DNA of 64,000 nt from CAMDMI01 sp044379485 (GCA_044379485.1 JBIPOE010000012.1:1-64000); one strand, 5' to 3'; shown: positions 9,286 through 19,066, counted from the first letter of the stretch. Numbers and translations: made by a program. The notes: generated by a model not told the origin, from the letters alone.

Positions 9286-10731
9286 ATGAGTCAACAACCA
9301 AGTAACCAACGTGCATTTCCAATTCTGGTTTCCATTTTCTTTTTCTGGGGATTTGTAGCAGCCAGCAACGATATTCTGATTCCTGTTTTCAAAAAAGCTC
9401 TGAATCTGGAACAGTGGCAAAGCCAGATGATCTCTTTTGCTTTTTATGTAGCCTACACAGTTGGCTCTATCATTTATTCCTTAATTTCCAAGAATTTAGG
9501 AACCGATATTCTTAATAAGATTGGTTATAAAAATGGAATTGCCATTGGTTTGATAATCTCTGCTATTGGTTCGTTTCTGTTTTTTCCAGCAGCTCAATAT
9601 GCATCTTTCAACATTATGTTGACCGGCCTTTTCATTGTCGGTTTGGGTTTTTCACTTCAACAAACTGCTGCAAATCCATTGGCTATTGTGATGGGAAATC
9701 CTGCAACTGGCTCACAGCGACTTAGTTTTGCCGGCGGAATTAACAATGTAGGAACTACTATTGGACCTTTGTTGGTTAGTATAGCCATTTTTGGGAGATT
9801 AAATCCAGGCGAGGCTGGGGTTGCCGACATTCAAAGTGTTCAGATTCCATATTTAATCCTTGGTGCTGCTTTTTTATTGGTTGCAGTCATTATTAAAACC
9901 TCAGCTATTCCCAATAAAATTGAACTTCAACATGATGAGCCAAGTTCGTTAGAAAATGTAATAGAGCGAAAAAGTGCTTTAAGTTATCCGCAATTGATTT
10001 TGGGAATGGTTGCTATTTTCCTATACGTAGGGGTTGAAGTTTCTACAGCTGGTAATTTATCAGAGTTTATGATCAAGAAACTGAGTTTTGACGAAAGCCA
10101 TTGCGCACCCTTTGTTTCTCTTTTTTGGGCCAGTTTAATGATTGGTCGACTTACTTCATCGGTTGGAGCTTTCGTAAATAGTGAATCCTTGAAAAGAGTT
10201 TTAGGCATAGCCGTTCCATACCTTGCTTTCGGTTTTTTCCTTTTTGTAAATTGGTTGGCCAATCATGACATCGAGCCTTTTCTGCCGTATGCTGGCGTTA
10301 TTCTGATTTTGGTTGTACTTGACTACTTAAGCCATGGCAATCCTGCAAAACAGCTTTTGCTTTTCTCTTTTGCGGGTATTTCTGCTTTGTTTGTAGGGAT
10401 GCTTTCTTCCGGAATGGTTTCTGTATATGCCTTTATATCAGTAGGTTTATTTTGTTCTACCCTTTGGCCTTGTATTTTTACTTTGGCAATTTCTGGCCTT
10501 GGTAAACACACCACAGAAGGTTCCAACTTCCTAATTATGATGATTATGGGCGGTGGTTTTGTAAGTTTGTTTCAAGGTGTTGTAGCAGATGAGTCCATGC
10601 TTGGTATTCAATGGAGTTATCTGGTTGGTGTGGCTTGTTTTGCATACCTGGCCTTTTATGCCTGGAGGGTTTCAGGTATTTTGAAAAAGCAAGGCGTTTC
10701 ATTTGAAGTGATGAAAGGAGGTGGGCATTAA
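9286..10731 (+). CDS. MFS sugar transporter, FucP/GluP type
   Basis: Inner-membrane proton-coupled sugar symporter of the FucP (fucose, or glucose/galactose) branch of the major facilitator superfamily. About 12 membrane segments over 481 residues. Family signatures are FFFWGFVAASNDILIPVFKK near the N-terminus, GLGFSLQQTAANPLAIVMGN, and LSFAGGINNVGTTIGPLL. The substrate cannot be fixed from sequence. The 183-base upstream gap is AT-rich and probably holds the promoter. The gene converges with the CAP-domain gene, 26 bases apart, and no clear hairpin lies between them. Confidence 0.93.
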   Translation: MSQQPSNQRAFPILVSIFFFWGFVAASNDILIPVFKKALNLEQWQSQMISFAFYVAYTVGSIIYSLISKNLGTDILNKIGYKNGIAIGLIISAIGSFLFFPAAQYASFNIMLTGLFIVGLGFSLQQTAANPLAIVMGNPATGSQRLSFAGGINNVGTTIGPLLVSIAIFGRLNPGEAGVADIQSVQIPYLILGAAFLLVAVIIKTSAIPNKIELQHDEPSSLENVIERKSALSYPQLILGMVAIFLYVGVEVSTAGNLSEFMIKKLSFDESHCAPFVSLFWASLMIGRLTSSVGAFVNSESLKRVLGIAVPYLAFGFFLFVNWLANHDIEPFLPYAGVILILVVLDYLSHGNPAKQLLLFSFAGISALFVGMLSSGMVSVYAFISVGLFCSTLWPCIFTLAISGLGKHTTEGSNFLIMMIMGGGFVSLFQGVVADESMLGIQWSYLVGVACFAYLAFYAWRVSGILKKQGVSFEVMKGGGH

Positions 10732-10757
10732 GAATCGAATCTGAATTAAACTGTCGA

Positions 10758-11294
10758 TTATTCGGACGCATCCTCCAAAGTTCCAAACCAAACCACTGCA
10801 TAAGGCGGCCTGATAGCCAGTCCAATAGCCTTCCATTCTACTTGTTTCCAAATACCTTGGTTTATTATAACCTGATGGTGACCTTTGCTTTTTTTCCATT
10901 GGGCCAGCCAGTCCACATCTCCTGCAGTGTTCATGGCTGAAATTTCATAACCCTTTTCTGCATAACCGGTTAACTCCGTTGGTTTGTCCCACATGCAGTT
11001 TGGATTTTTATGGTCAGAGGTATAGCAACACTGTTTACCTTGCCCATTTCCAGACCAGGAATGCATGTTGCAAACTCCTTTTGGTGGATGATTTTTTAAA
11101 TCCGTTGCATGGAGTTGTGCAACTTTTGTAAGTTTATCAGAAAAGGCTATCTTGTTCAGGCCCAGAGATTTTCTGTATTTGTTGATTTCTGAAAGTAGCT
11201 TTTCCTCATCTGAATTCATTTTCTCAGAAATTAATTTATTAGTTCCTGTCCAGGAACAAAGAATCAGACAAAAAAGAACGAAGAGCTTTTGCAT
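10758..11294 (-). CDS. Secreted CAP/SCP-domain protein
   Basis: Small exported protein of the CAP (cysteine-rich secretory, antigen 5, PR-1) superfamily. An N-terminal hydrophobic segment ends in LILCS, a possible lipobox. The CAP fold is indicated by EINKYRKSLGLNKIAFSDKLTKVAQLHATDL and by the His residues in MHSWSG and SKGHHQVI, the latter close to the conserved active-site-like cavity. Five cysteines lie in the middle region. Biochemical function of bacterial CAP proteins is mostly unknown. It is followed downstream by the convergent transporter gene and sits 27 bases after the Gfo/Idh/MocA gene at 11322-12467 only in the opposite reading order, so the two may not be one unit. Confidence 0.85.
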   Translation of the reverse strand: MQKLFVLFCLILCSWTGTNKLISEKMNSDEEKLLSEINKYRKSLGLNKIAFSDKLTKVAQLHATDLKNHPPKGVCNMHSWSGNGQGKQCCYTSDHKNPNCMWDKPTELTGYAEKGYEISAMNTAGDVDWLAQWKKSKGHHQVIINQGIWKQVEWKAIGLAIRPPYAVVWFGTLEDASE

Positions 11295-11321
11295 ACGTTT
11301 ATGACCTGTTTTAATCCTGAC

Positions 11322-12467
11322 TTAAAGACTGGTCCATTTGGCATTTTGACTGGATGAGCCAACCACAGCCTCAATAAATTTCATGCCTCTTACGCCGTCT
11401 TTTACGGTTGGAAATGTGATTTCGAATGGTTTACCTTCATTTCGCAATCTACAGGCTAGGGCAAATTCCTTGTATAAATTTGCAAATGCTTCCAAATATC
11501 CCTCCGGGTGCCCTGCCGGAATTCGGGTTGCATTTTGGGCCTCTTTCCTCAAATACCCGGCACCTGTTCTGTATATTTCGTTTGCTTTTTCAGGGTGTTT
11601 TACAAGCAAAGTGTTGGGCTCTGTTTGCAACCATTCCAGGCCTCCGGTTTCCCCATAAACCCGGATACGGATGTTGTTTTCATCTCCAACCGCAATCTGG
11701 CTAGCAAACAAAATTCCCTTTGCGCCATTGTTGAATCTGAGCAAAACGGAACCATCGTCATCCAATAATCTACCTTCAACAAAAGTACTAAGATCAGCGG
11801 CCAATTCTTTGATTTCCAGACCGGTAATGAACTCCGCCAGATTTTCAGCGTGGGTTCCAATGTCTCCAATACAACCTGCTTTTCCAGATTTTGAAGGGTC
11901 AGTTCTCCAGCCGGCTTGTTTTTGACCGGAAGATTCCAACAAAGTGGACAACCAACCTTGTGGATATTCAACGACAACTTTTCTAATCTTTCCGATGGCT
12001 CCAGCCGACACCATAGCTTTTGCCTGGCGCACCATTGGGTAGCCAGTATAATTGTGGGTAAGGCAAAAAATTCTGCCAGTTTTTTCTACAATTTTTGCAA
12101 GAGTTTCCGCTTCATCCAGACTAAAGCTCAGGGGTTTATCACAAACTACATCGAATCCGTTTTCTAAGGCAAGTTTGGCTGGCGCAAAGTGTACATGGTT
12201 GGGTGTAACGATGGAAATAAAGTCCATTCTTTCCCCAATTGGCAGTTCTTTCTCCTTATTAATCATTTCCTCAAAATTGGCATAAACCCTGTCTTCATCA
12301 AGAAATAGTGATTTCCCAGCCTCCCTTGATTTTTCCGGATCTGAGCTAAATGCGCCACAAACCAGCTCTATCTGGCCATCAAGTGCAGCTGCCATTCTAT
12401 GTACATTTCCAATAAAAGCACCTGGGCCACCACCCACCATGCCCATTCTGATTTTTCGTTGTTTCAT
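11322..12467 (-). CDS. Gfo/Idh/MocA-family oxidoreductase
   Basis: NAD(P)-dependent dehydrogenase of 381 residues, related to inositol 2-dehydrogenase-like sugar oxidoreductases. Rossmann segment MVGGGPGAFIGNVHRMAA, nucleotide-site segment SIVTPNHVHF, and VVCDKPLSFS, where Asp replaces the usual Glu of the EKP motif but the catalytic Lys is kept. The C-terminal domain contains GDIGTHAENLAEFITG with the conserved Asp and His of the active site. Transcribed in the same direction as the CAP-domain gene that follows after 27 bases. Substrate unknown. Confidence 0.92.
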   Translation of the reverse strand: MKQRKIRMGMVGGGPGAFIGNVHRMAAALDGQIELVCGAFSSDPEKSREAGKSLFLDEDRVYANFEEMINKEKELPIGERMDFISIVTPNHVHFAPAKLALENGFDVVCDKPLSFSLDEAETLAKIVEKTGRIFCLTHNYTGYPMVRQAKAMVSAGAIGKIRKVVVEYPQGWLSTLLESSGQKQAGWRTDPSKSGKAGCIGDIGTHAENLAEFITGLEIKELAADLSTFVEGRLLDDDGSVLLRFNNGAKGILFASQIAVGDENNIRIRVYGETGGLEWLQTEPNTLLVKHPEKANEIYRTGAGYLRKEAQNATRIPAGHPEGYLEAFANLYKEFALACRLRNEGKPFEITFPTVKDGVRGMKFIEAVVGSSSQNAKWTSL

Positions 12468-12550
12468 CGTTTTGATTTCGGGCCCAAGTTAAAAGAAGAA
12501 GACCTTTTTTAAAAGTTGGATTCTATTCCTTCAGGTTAATTAACAAAGTC

Positions 12551-13675
12551 TTAAACCAGCTGGACATATTTTTCATGGATTTTTTCCGAAAGTTTTGTCG
12601 GATCAAACCGTTTGCATTCTGAGTTACAAGCTGTTTCCAATTGCTTTTTTAATGTCGGATTTGTGGAAAGTTCAAATATTTTGCCTGCCAGCTCATCGCT
12701 CGAAGTAGGATCCGCATAAACTGCAGCCGTTCCAGCAATTTCCTCAAAACAGGCACCTTTTGAAGCAACAATTGCCTTTCCTCTGCGCATGGATTCCAGA
12801 AGAGGTATGCTAAATCCCTCAAAAACAGATGGATAAACTGTAAATGAACAGCCATCATATAAATTCACCAGATCGTCTGTTTCCACTTTTCCCAGCCACC
12901 GAAGCCTTCCTTCAAAACCGGTAAGTTGATCCAGAATTTCGTCGGCAGCATCGCCTCTTTCACCAACCAAAACCAAATCCTCTGGAATCTCCTGAAATAT
13001 TTTCCGAAAGGCATCTACTAGTTTTTTGTGGTTTTTTCTAAGGTCTAATTTGCTTACGCACAGAATATAAGGCCGCTCCACAATGTCAAATTTGTATAAA
13101 ATTTTAGCTACCGCTTCGGTTCTTTTTCGATAATGAAAAGCCAGATCGGTATCCTGATAAACTACTTCGGTTTTCCCTTGTGAAGCTGGGTAAAATTCCT
13201 CTAAATCTCTTTTTATTTGGTAGCTGGTAGCCAAAATCAGGTCCACATTTTTGACTGTGAAACTTGTTTTTTTATCCAAAAACCAGCGATCAAAGGATTT
13301 GAATTCTTCGGGAAATCGTATGAAAATCAGATCATGAAAGGTAACGATAGATTTAACTTTTCCCGGTTTCCAATCAAATGGCAATTCATTTTGTAAGCCA
13401 TGAAAAATATCCAAACCTTCATTTCTTGCCTTAGAACCCCAACCATAAGTTCTGGAATTTTTTCCCAAAAAGCCGCCATTAGCCAATTTCCATGAAGCGG
13501 TGCTGTCATTTAGAGCACGAATAAAATAAGGAAGTTCTATTTCTTTTCCTGTGGAGAATAGTAGATATTCATTTTCATGATGCAGTTTCAACATACTACT
13601 CAGGAAAGTCCGGCTGAAATTTCCGATTTCTGAAGTATTGTGGAATGCACTTTCTGCATCAAAGCCAATTTTCAT
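12551..13675 (-). CDS. Glycosyltransferase family 4 (GT-B)
   Basis: Retaining GT-B glycosyltransferase of the GT4 group. The C-terminal nucleotide-sugar domain shows YILCVSKLDLRKNHKKLVDAF and FEGFSIPLLESMRRGKAIVAS, the E-x7-E-type donor-binding motif. The N-terminal domain starts MKIGFDAESAFHN. No signal peptide or membrane segment, so it acts on the cytoplasmic face. The acceptor is unknown. It lies far from the polysaccharide locus at 53-61 kb. The divergent TPR gene starts 160 bases away, so both promoters must lie in that gap. Confidence 0.9.
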   Translation of the reverse strand: MKIGFDAESAFHNTSEIGNFSRTFLSSMLKLHHENEYLLFSTGKEIELPYFIRALNDSTASWKLANGGFLGKNSRTYGWGSKARNEGLDIFHGLQNELPFDWKPGKVKSIVTFHDLIFIRFPEEFKSFDRWFLDKKTSFTVKNVDLILATSYQIKRDLEEFYPASQGKTEVVYQDTDLAFHYRKRTEAVAKILYKFDIVERPYILCVSKLDLRKNHKKLVDAFRKIFQEIPEDLVLVGERGDAADEILDQLTGFEGRLRWLGKVETDDLVNLYDGCSFTVYPSVFEGFSIPLLESMRRGKAIVASKGACFEEIAGTAAVYADPTSSDELAGKIFELSTNPTLKKQLETACNSECKRFDPTKLSEKIHEKYVQLV

Positions 13676-13836
13676 ATTTTTATTAAGTGTTTAATAAACA
13701 GTGATTTATAGAATTTTATAAAAGGATTTTTAAATTTTTTACGCTGGGTATCGTTTGTTACTAAAATGATTTTTAAATGTTCCAAATTTCTAATGGATCA
13801 TCTGCTATTTTTGGCCGTCAAAATTGGTCTTCCTTA

Positions 13837-16800
13837 ATGCGGAATACAAAATTAAAATTGAAAATATTCACTATCATATTGGCAATTGCATTCACTACCA
13901 ATGCTTTTGCCCAAAGAACCTTAAGTGTAATTTCAGCCGATCCCCGATTGAAAATTGCGCTGGACTTAATGGAAAGGCGAAATTTTCAGGCCGCCAGCCT
14001 TGAATTTCAAACTTTTTTACGGTCCAGTCAGGACTATACACCAGGTTCTAAAGAATTGGCAAATTATTATCTGGCCCATTGTGCACTTCGTTTAAGCCAC
14101 CCGGATGCTGAGGAACAATTGCTTACCCATATTAAGAATTACCCAGGAGGCTTGTATGAAACCAGGTCTAACTTCGATTTGGGCTCTTATTATTTTCAAA
14201 TCAGAAAATGGGATATAGCCGTACAGTATTTTACCAAAATTCCGGCGGATGGATTGGAAGAAAATTTCCAAATGGAGGCAGATTATAAAACAGGGGTTGC
14301 TTGTTTTCAATTGCAACAGTTTGATAGAGCAAAATCTTATTTTCAAAAAAATAAGAATAAAAATCATCCTTTTAAAGGATCTGCAGCTTATTATACTGCC
14401 TACTTGAATTATAAAGATGGTTTGTATGATGATGCCCTTTCAGATCTTGATCTGGCAGCCACCACACAGGAATTTAAACCTTTGATTCCAGTTTTAAAGG
14501 CAAGTATTTTATACAAAAAGAAGGATTATAATGCTGTTATTAGCCTTGGAGATCAGACATTTAAAGATACGGCCAAAGTTTCAAATCCTGAAGAATTGCA
14601 TCTTTTGGTTGGGGAATCATATTTTAATAAAAAAGAATATAAACTTGCTGCTGAGCACTTTGACAAATATTCCAGATCCGCAAAAGGAAATCTGGGCAAG
14701 CCGCTTCAATTCAGAATGGCATTTACCTACTTCAAAACTGATCAAACAGACAAGGCAATTGCAGGATTCAGACAAGTGGCCGCCAGATTGGATACCAACA
14801 AGGGCAAAAAGGATACTTTAGGGCAATTTTCATCCTATTATTTAGGAGTTTGTTATTTAAAAAAGGACCAGAAACAGTTTGCCCAAAATGCCTTTGACCA
14901 GGCCAGTTTACTTAATGCTGATCCAAAAATTCAGGAGGTTGCATGGTTTAACGCTGGAAAACTCGCCTATGATCTTGCCAAATATGGGGATGCAGTTGAG
15001 ATCCTGAAAGACTTCCTGGACAACTATCCCAAAAGTGAACATGTGGCTGAAGCCAATGAATTGATAGGAGAGGGCTTGCTGAATAGCAATGATTTTGAAG
15101 CGGCTTTGTCGTACATGGAAAAGACTAAAATTAAATCTGAGCGACTTGGTCTTGCCTATCAACGGGCTGCCTATCAGCGGGGCACTACTTTTTTTAATGA
15201 CGGAAACACACTAAAAGCCACTGAGCTATTTACTCAATCTCTTAAGTATCCAAACGATAAAGAAACTTTAGCAGCCACACATTTTTGGTTAGGTGAAAGT
15301 TTAATGAAAGACCGTCAGTTTTCTAAAGCAATGCTAGAATATGCTGCAGTTTTAAAAATAGATCCTGTATTGGCTGGTCCGTATTTTAGCAAAGCAAAAT
15401 TTGGCCTGGGTTATGCCTATTACAACTCCAAAGACTATTCAAAAGCCTTGGGAAATTTTAGGGATTACATTTCTGAAACAGAAAAAACTCCTCAAAAAAT
15501 ACAGTTGTCAGATGCAATTCTTAGGTATGCCGATTGTTTGTATGCGACCAAAGATTACAGTGCTGCTTTGAAAACGTATGACAAGGCGATTGATAACAAA
15601 ACGTCAGAAATGGATTATGCCTTCTATCAAAAAGGTGTAGTTTATGCTGTTTTGAAGGATTTTGAAAATGCCCGAACCAATTTTTCGGTAGTTGTTGAAA
15701 AGTATTCGAAATCAAGACTTTTTGATGAGGCACTTTTTCAAAAAGCCCAAATGGACTTTGAATCAACCAACTATCAGGCAGCCATTCGTGGGTATAGCAA
15801 TATTATTGAGACTATGCCTGAGAGTTCTATTTTGCCTTTTTGTTATCTGAATAGGGGAATTTCCAAATCAAATTTGAAAGAATACGCCTCCGCAGTGGAT
15901 GATTTTAAGAAAATACTAAACGATTATCCCAATCATGTAGCCTCAAATTCAGCAATTTTAGGATTACAGGAAGGCTTGGTTCAAACAGGAGGGGAGGAGC
16001 AATTGACAGAGTATTTTGCCAAATACAAAAAGGCCAATCCTGAATCTGATGCATTGGAAAGTATTGAGTTTGAAACCTGTAAAGCCTTGTATAACAATCA
16101 GAAATATACAAAATCTATAGGTGGATTTCAGGATTATATTAAAAACTATCCAGGTTCGTCTTTTGTTCCTGAGGCTAAATTTTTTCTTTCTGAATCTCAA
16201 TACCGGGGTGGAAATAAATCTGAGGCGCTATCTGGTTACAAAGAAATCGTGTCCCAGGGAAAGAGCAACTGGTACATACGATCCTTGTTTAGAATTGCTG
16301 AATTGGAATATAACAATGGAAACTTCAATGTCTCTGCCCAACAATATTCTGTTCTTTTAAACGGAGTTGCTAAATCAAACAAAGATGTGAACAATGCTAC
16401 TTTGGGATTGATTGAAAATTTATACCAAATGGGTAAATATGATTCAGTTGCTGCTTTAAGTGCTGAATTGTTGAAAAAAGAAAATCTGGCTTTGGATGTA
16501 TCAAACAAGGCTTCACTTTATGCAGCTAAAGTATTTGTTGGAAAGGGTGAATATGAAAAAGCAATTGATGAATTGTTAAACACAGTAAACAATGCACAGG
16601 ATGTAAATGGTGCTGAGGCTCAGTACCTTGTTGGAGAGGTTTTTTACAAACAAAAAAAGTATAATGAATCTCTTGCGGCACTTTTCGATTTAAAGAGTCG
16701 GTTTGCCTCCTATCCAAAATGGTATAACAAAGGTTTCCTATTGATGGCTGATAATTACAAAGAACAAAAAGAGTATTTTCAGGCCCAGGCTACCTTGAAT

Positions 16801-16899
16801 TCCATTATTGAGAATGCAAAGGACAAAGAGACCATTTCTGGTGCCAAGTCCAGATTGGCTGCGCTTAAAGTTGAAATAGGGGATGAGCGAAAACCTTAA
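13837..16899 (+). CDS. Large periplasmic tetratricopeptide-repeat protein
   Basis: 1020-residue exported protein made almost wholly of TPR units. The ATG at 13837 is preferred to that at 13777 because it opens a clear signal peptide (MRNTKLKLKIFTIILAIAFT to NAFAQ). Repeats such as AQNAFDQASLLNADPKIQEVAWFNAGKLAY and SKALGNFRDYISETEKTPQ recur at about 34-residue spacing, often in the paired form seen in YbgF/BamD-like periplasmic scaffolds. Probable role is protein-protein interaction in the cell envelope; the partner is unknown. purA follows after 66 bases on the same strand. Confidence 0.9.
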   Translation: MRNTKLKLKIFTIILAIAFTTNAFAQRTLSVISADPRLKIALDLMERRNFQAASLEFQTFLRSSQDYTPGSKELANYYLAHCALRLSHPDAEEQLLTHIKNYPGGLYETRSNFDLGSYYFQIRKWDIAVQYFTKIPADGLEENFQMEADYKTGVACFQLQQFDRAKSYFQKNKNKNHPFKGSAAYYTAYLNYKDGLYDDALSDLDLAATTQEFKPLIPVLKASILYKKKDYNAVISLGDQTFKDTAKVSNPEELHLLVGESYFNKKEYKLAAEHFDKYSRSAKGNLGKPLQFRMAFTYFKTDQTDKAIAGFRQVAARLDTNKGKKDTLGQFSSYYLGVCYLKKDQKQFAQNAFDQASLLNADPKIQEVAWFNAGKLAYDLAKYGDAVEILKDFLDNYPKSEHVAEANELIGEGLLNSNDFEAALSYMEKTKIKSERLGLAYQRAAYQRGTTFFNDGNTLKATELFTQSLKYPNDKETLAATHFWLGESLMKDRQFSKAMLEYAAVLKIDPVLAGPYFSKAKFGLGYAYYNSKDYSKALGNFRDYISETEKTPQKIQLSDAILRYADCLYATKDYSAALKTYDKAIDNKTSEMDYAFYQKGVVYAVLKDFENARTNFSVVVEKYSKSRLFDEALFQKAQMDFESTNYQAAIRGYSNIIETMPESSILPFCYLNRGISKSNLKEYASAVDDFKKILNDYPNHVASNSAILGLQEGLVQTGGEEQLTEYFAKYKKANPESDALESIEFETCKALYNNQKYTKSIGGFQDYIKNYPGSSFVPEAKFFLSESQYRGGNKSEALSGYKEIVSQGKSNWYIRSLFRIAELEYNNGNFNVSAQQYSVLLNGVAKSNKDVNNATLGLIENLYQMGKYDSVAALSAELLKKENLALDVSNKASLYAAKVFVGKGEYEKAIDELLNTVNNAQDVNGAEAQYLVGEVFYKQKKYNESLAALFDLKSRFASYPKWYNKGFLLMADNYKEQKEYFQAQATLNSIIENAKDKETISGAKSRLAALKVEIGDERKP

Positions 16900-16965
16900 T
16901 TAAATTAGGTTTAATCGGTTTTTGATTAGTTAAGAAAATAGAAAAATAAAGAATTTAGAAATATA

Positions 16966-18237
16966 ATGCCCATAGACGTGCTTTTAGGTCTCCAATGGGG
17001 AGATGAAGGAAAAGGAAAGGTTGTGGATTTTATTGCACCTGAATATGATGTTGTTGCCCGTTTTCAGGGTGGTCCAAATGCGGGTCACACTCTTGTAATG
17101 GATGGCATAAAGCATGTTTTGCATCAAATTCCTTCAGGAATCTTTAGGCCGGATACCATTAATGTAATTGGAAATGGCGTAGTTCTTGATCCCGCCGTAT
17201 TTGCAAAAGAGGTTCGGGCTTTGGTTTTGAAGGGGATAGATGTGAAACAAAACCTTTACATTTCCAATAGAACACAGATTATCATACCAACTCATAAATT
17301 GTTGGATAGAGCAAGTGAGGCATCCAAAGGAGAACAAAAGATTGGTTCTACTTTAAAAGGAATTGGCCCCAGTTATCAGGATAAATATGCAAGGCAGGGT
17401 TTAAGACTTGGTGATATTCTGAGTGCCGATTTTGAGTCCAGATATAATGATTTGAAAAACTTCCACTTAGCAATTCTCGAAAAAGGAGGATGGGATAGCG
17501 TGGAGTTAAACGAAATGGAATCTGATTTCTTTGAAGCTTTAGAAGGTATCCGAAGCTTTAAAATTGTCAATACAGAGTATTTATTGAATGATTGTCTCCA
17601 AAAAGGCCAGGCAATTCTTGCTGAGGGTGCACAAGGAGCTATGTTGGATATTGACTTTGGTAGTTATCCTTTTGTAACCTCAAGTAGTACAACTGCAGCA
17701 GGTGCTTGCACTGGCCTGGGCATTGCGCCAAGGCATATTCGAAATGTAATTGGCATTACAAAGGCGTATTGCACAAGGGTTGGTAGCGGCCCATTTCCAA
17801 CTGAGTTGAAAGATGAAACGGGAGAGAAAATTCGTAAGGCTGGGCATGAATTTGGTTCCACCACAGGGCGTCCCAGAAGAACTGGTTGGTTGGATTTACC
17901 AGCCTTAAAGTTTGCCAATATGGTAAATGGAACTACTGAAATGTTGATTATGAAAGGTGATGTGTTGGATGGATTTGATGAAATCAAGATTTGTACAGCA
18001 TACCACAATAATAAAGGGGAGGTGAGTGATGAATTGCATTATGACATGGCCAGAAACGAGGTGTTTCCAGTTTTTCATACCTTGCCGGGTTGGCCTGAAG
18101 GTTTGCATGAAGCCAATTCATGGGAAAGTTTACCTCAAACTTTCAAAAATTATTGCCTGTTTATTGAATCGAAATTGGGAGTACCCATTTCATTCGTATC
18201 CACAGGACCTGGAAGGGAACAAACGATAGTTAGGTAG
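16966..18237 (+). CDS. purA: Adenylosuccinate synthase
   Basis: Joins IMP and aspartate with GTP hydrolysis to give adenylosuccinate, the first committed step to AMP. The N-terminal LLGLQWGDEGKGKVVDF contains the GTP-binding P-loop and catalytic Asp; RFQGGPNAGHTL has the catalytic His; GSTLKGIGPSYQDKYAR and GSTTGRPRRTGWLD are the IMP and Asp loops. The 423-residue length is normal and the gene looks intact. A long inverted-repeat element begins two bases after its stop codon and may act as its terminator. Confidence 0.98.
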   Translation: MPIDVLLGLQWGDEGKGKVVDFIAPEYDVVARFQGGPNAGHTLVMDGIKHVLHQIPSGIFRPDTINVIGNGVVLDPAVFAKEVRALVLKGIDVKQNLYISNRTQIIIPTHKLLDRASEASKGEQKIGSTLKGIGPSYQDKYARQGLRLGDILSADFESRYNDLKNFHLAILEKGGWDSVELNEMESDFFEALEGIRSFKIVNTEYLLNDCLQKGQAILAEGAQGAMLDIDFGSYPFVTSSSTTAAGACTGLGIAPRHIRNVIGITKAYCTRVGSGPFPTELKDETGEKIRKAGHEFGSTTGRPRRTGWLDLPALKFANMVNGTTEMLIMKGDVLDGFDEIKICTAYHNNKGEVSDELHYDMARNEVFPVFHTLPGWPEGLHEANSWESLPQTFKNYCLFIESKLGVPISFVSTGPGREQTIVR

Positions 18238-18238
18238 A

Positions 18239-18418
18239 ACCCAAAAGTCGCAAATAGTATTTAACTTTTTGATTTTCACCTTGAAACATTTCTCCCGGCT
18301 GTGTTCGCCAAAGGCGAAAGAAACTGGAATAGTTTATCCCGCCAAAGCGGGAAGGCCATAAAGAATAGAAAATCAAAAGGTTAAAGAGGTAATTGACAAT
18401 TGCTTGCGACTTTTGGGT
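18239..18418. repeat. Long imperfect inverted-repeat element with internal hairpins (element B)
   Basis: The outer arms ACCCAAAAGTCGCAA (18239-18253) and its exact reverse complement (18404-18418) enclose a second paired region (TTAACTTTTTGATTTTC against GAAAATCAAAAGGTTAA). Two short hairpins sit inside: TTCGCC-AAA-GGCGAA at about 18304-18318 and CCCGC-CAAA-GCGGG at about 18338-18351. The core (CATTTCTCC...GAAACTGGAAT...GGCCATAAAGA) resembles that of the element at 23095-23208, but the arms are unrelated in sequence. It starts right after purA, so termination or mRNA 3'-end protection is possible. No coding potential is seen. Confidence 0.75.
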
Positions 18419-18870
18419 AGAATCTATTTTTATATTGATAGAATTTCTTAAAAGTAAAACTTTGATCCAGGCGGTTAACAAAAGCCGGTTTAAGCATTTT
18501 AGTTTCATGTGTTTTGCAACCAAAACTGAGCAAGGTAGAGTCAAGTCACAGATTATTTCATTGAAAATTTGCGATTTTTGGATTCAATCTTTGGTTGATT
18601 CTGGTGCTTACAGGATTAAATATTTTTAAGAAATTGTTTAAATATTTTTTTAAAGTACTTATTGATACAAATACCCTAAAATTCATCCAGAAATTTATAT
18701 TATAGAACGTGAAAGAATTGCCATTCAGTTATTGTTTTCTGGGATTTTTTGTATTAAAAATTTGAAATTCAGCCAGTTAAAATTTATTTTTCTATTTGTT
18801 ATTCTTCCGCTGACTTAGATCAATAAAACCAAACTAATCAAAATTTAATGTGAGATTTATTTGGAACCAA
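18419..18870. other. Non-coding stretch, no feature seen
   Basis: AT-rich sequence between the inverted-repeat element and the possible small RNA. I see no credible gene, RNA or repeat here. It may contain promoter elements for the downstream candidate RNA, but none matches the Bacteroidota consensus well. Confidence 0.5.
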
Positions 18871-18874
18871 TCTA

Positions 18875-18985
18875 AAAAGTGCGACATTTGTCTCGCGGTC
18901 CTGTTAAGGGAAAAGGGACCGTAATTGTGATTTTGGGTTTATTGAAATTTTCAGAAGGCGCTCTTTGGGCGCCTTCTGATTTTTA
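18875..18985 (+). ncRNA. Candidate small RNA ending in a strong terminator
   Basis: Three consecutive hairpins with no convincing reading frame: GCGA...TCGC at about 18880-18897, CGGTCC...GGACCG at about 18896-18921, and an 11-bp perfect stem at 18951-18961/18969-18979 followed by ATTTTTAT. The last is a typical intrinsic terminator on the + strand, but the nearest upstream + gene (purA) ends 700 bases earlier with its own hairpin element. A short transcribed RNA would explain this. The promoter is not evident and no known RNA family was recognised. Confidence 0.35.
18951..18985 (+). terminator. Intrinsic terminator
   Basis: Perfect 11-bp stem TCAGAAGGCGC / GCGCCTTCTGA with a 7-base loop, followed by a T-rich tract on the + strand. 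On the minus strand the flank is A-rich, so termination is expected only for + transcription. Confidence 0.8.
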
Positions 18986-19032
18986 TAGCCATTCGGAACA
19001 AATCAATCTACACCTCTTTAATTTTTTTGGGC

Positions 19033-19066
19033 AAAAAAAAACCGCAGCCTTTCGGATGCAGTTTTA
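19033..19066 (-). terminator. Terminator of the tRNA-Cys/tRNA-Gly unit
   Basis: On the minus strand, CTGCATCC-GAAA-GGCTGCGG forms a stem with one wobble and one mismatch, followed by a run of nine T. It lies about 40 bases after the 3' end of tRNA-Gly. Confidence 0.75.
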
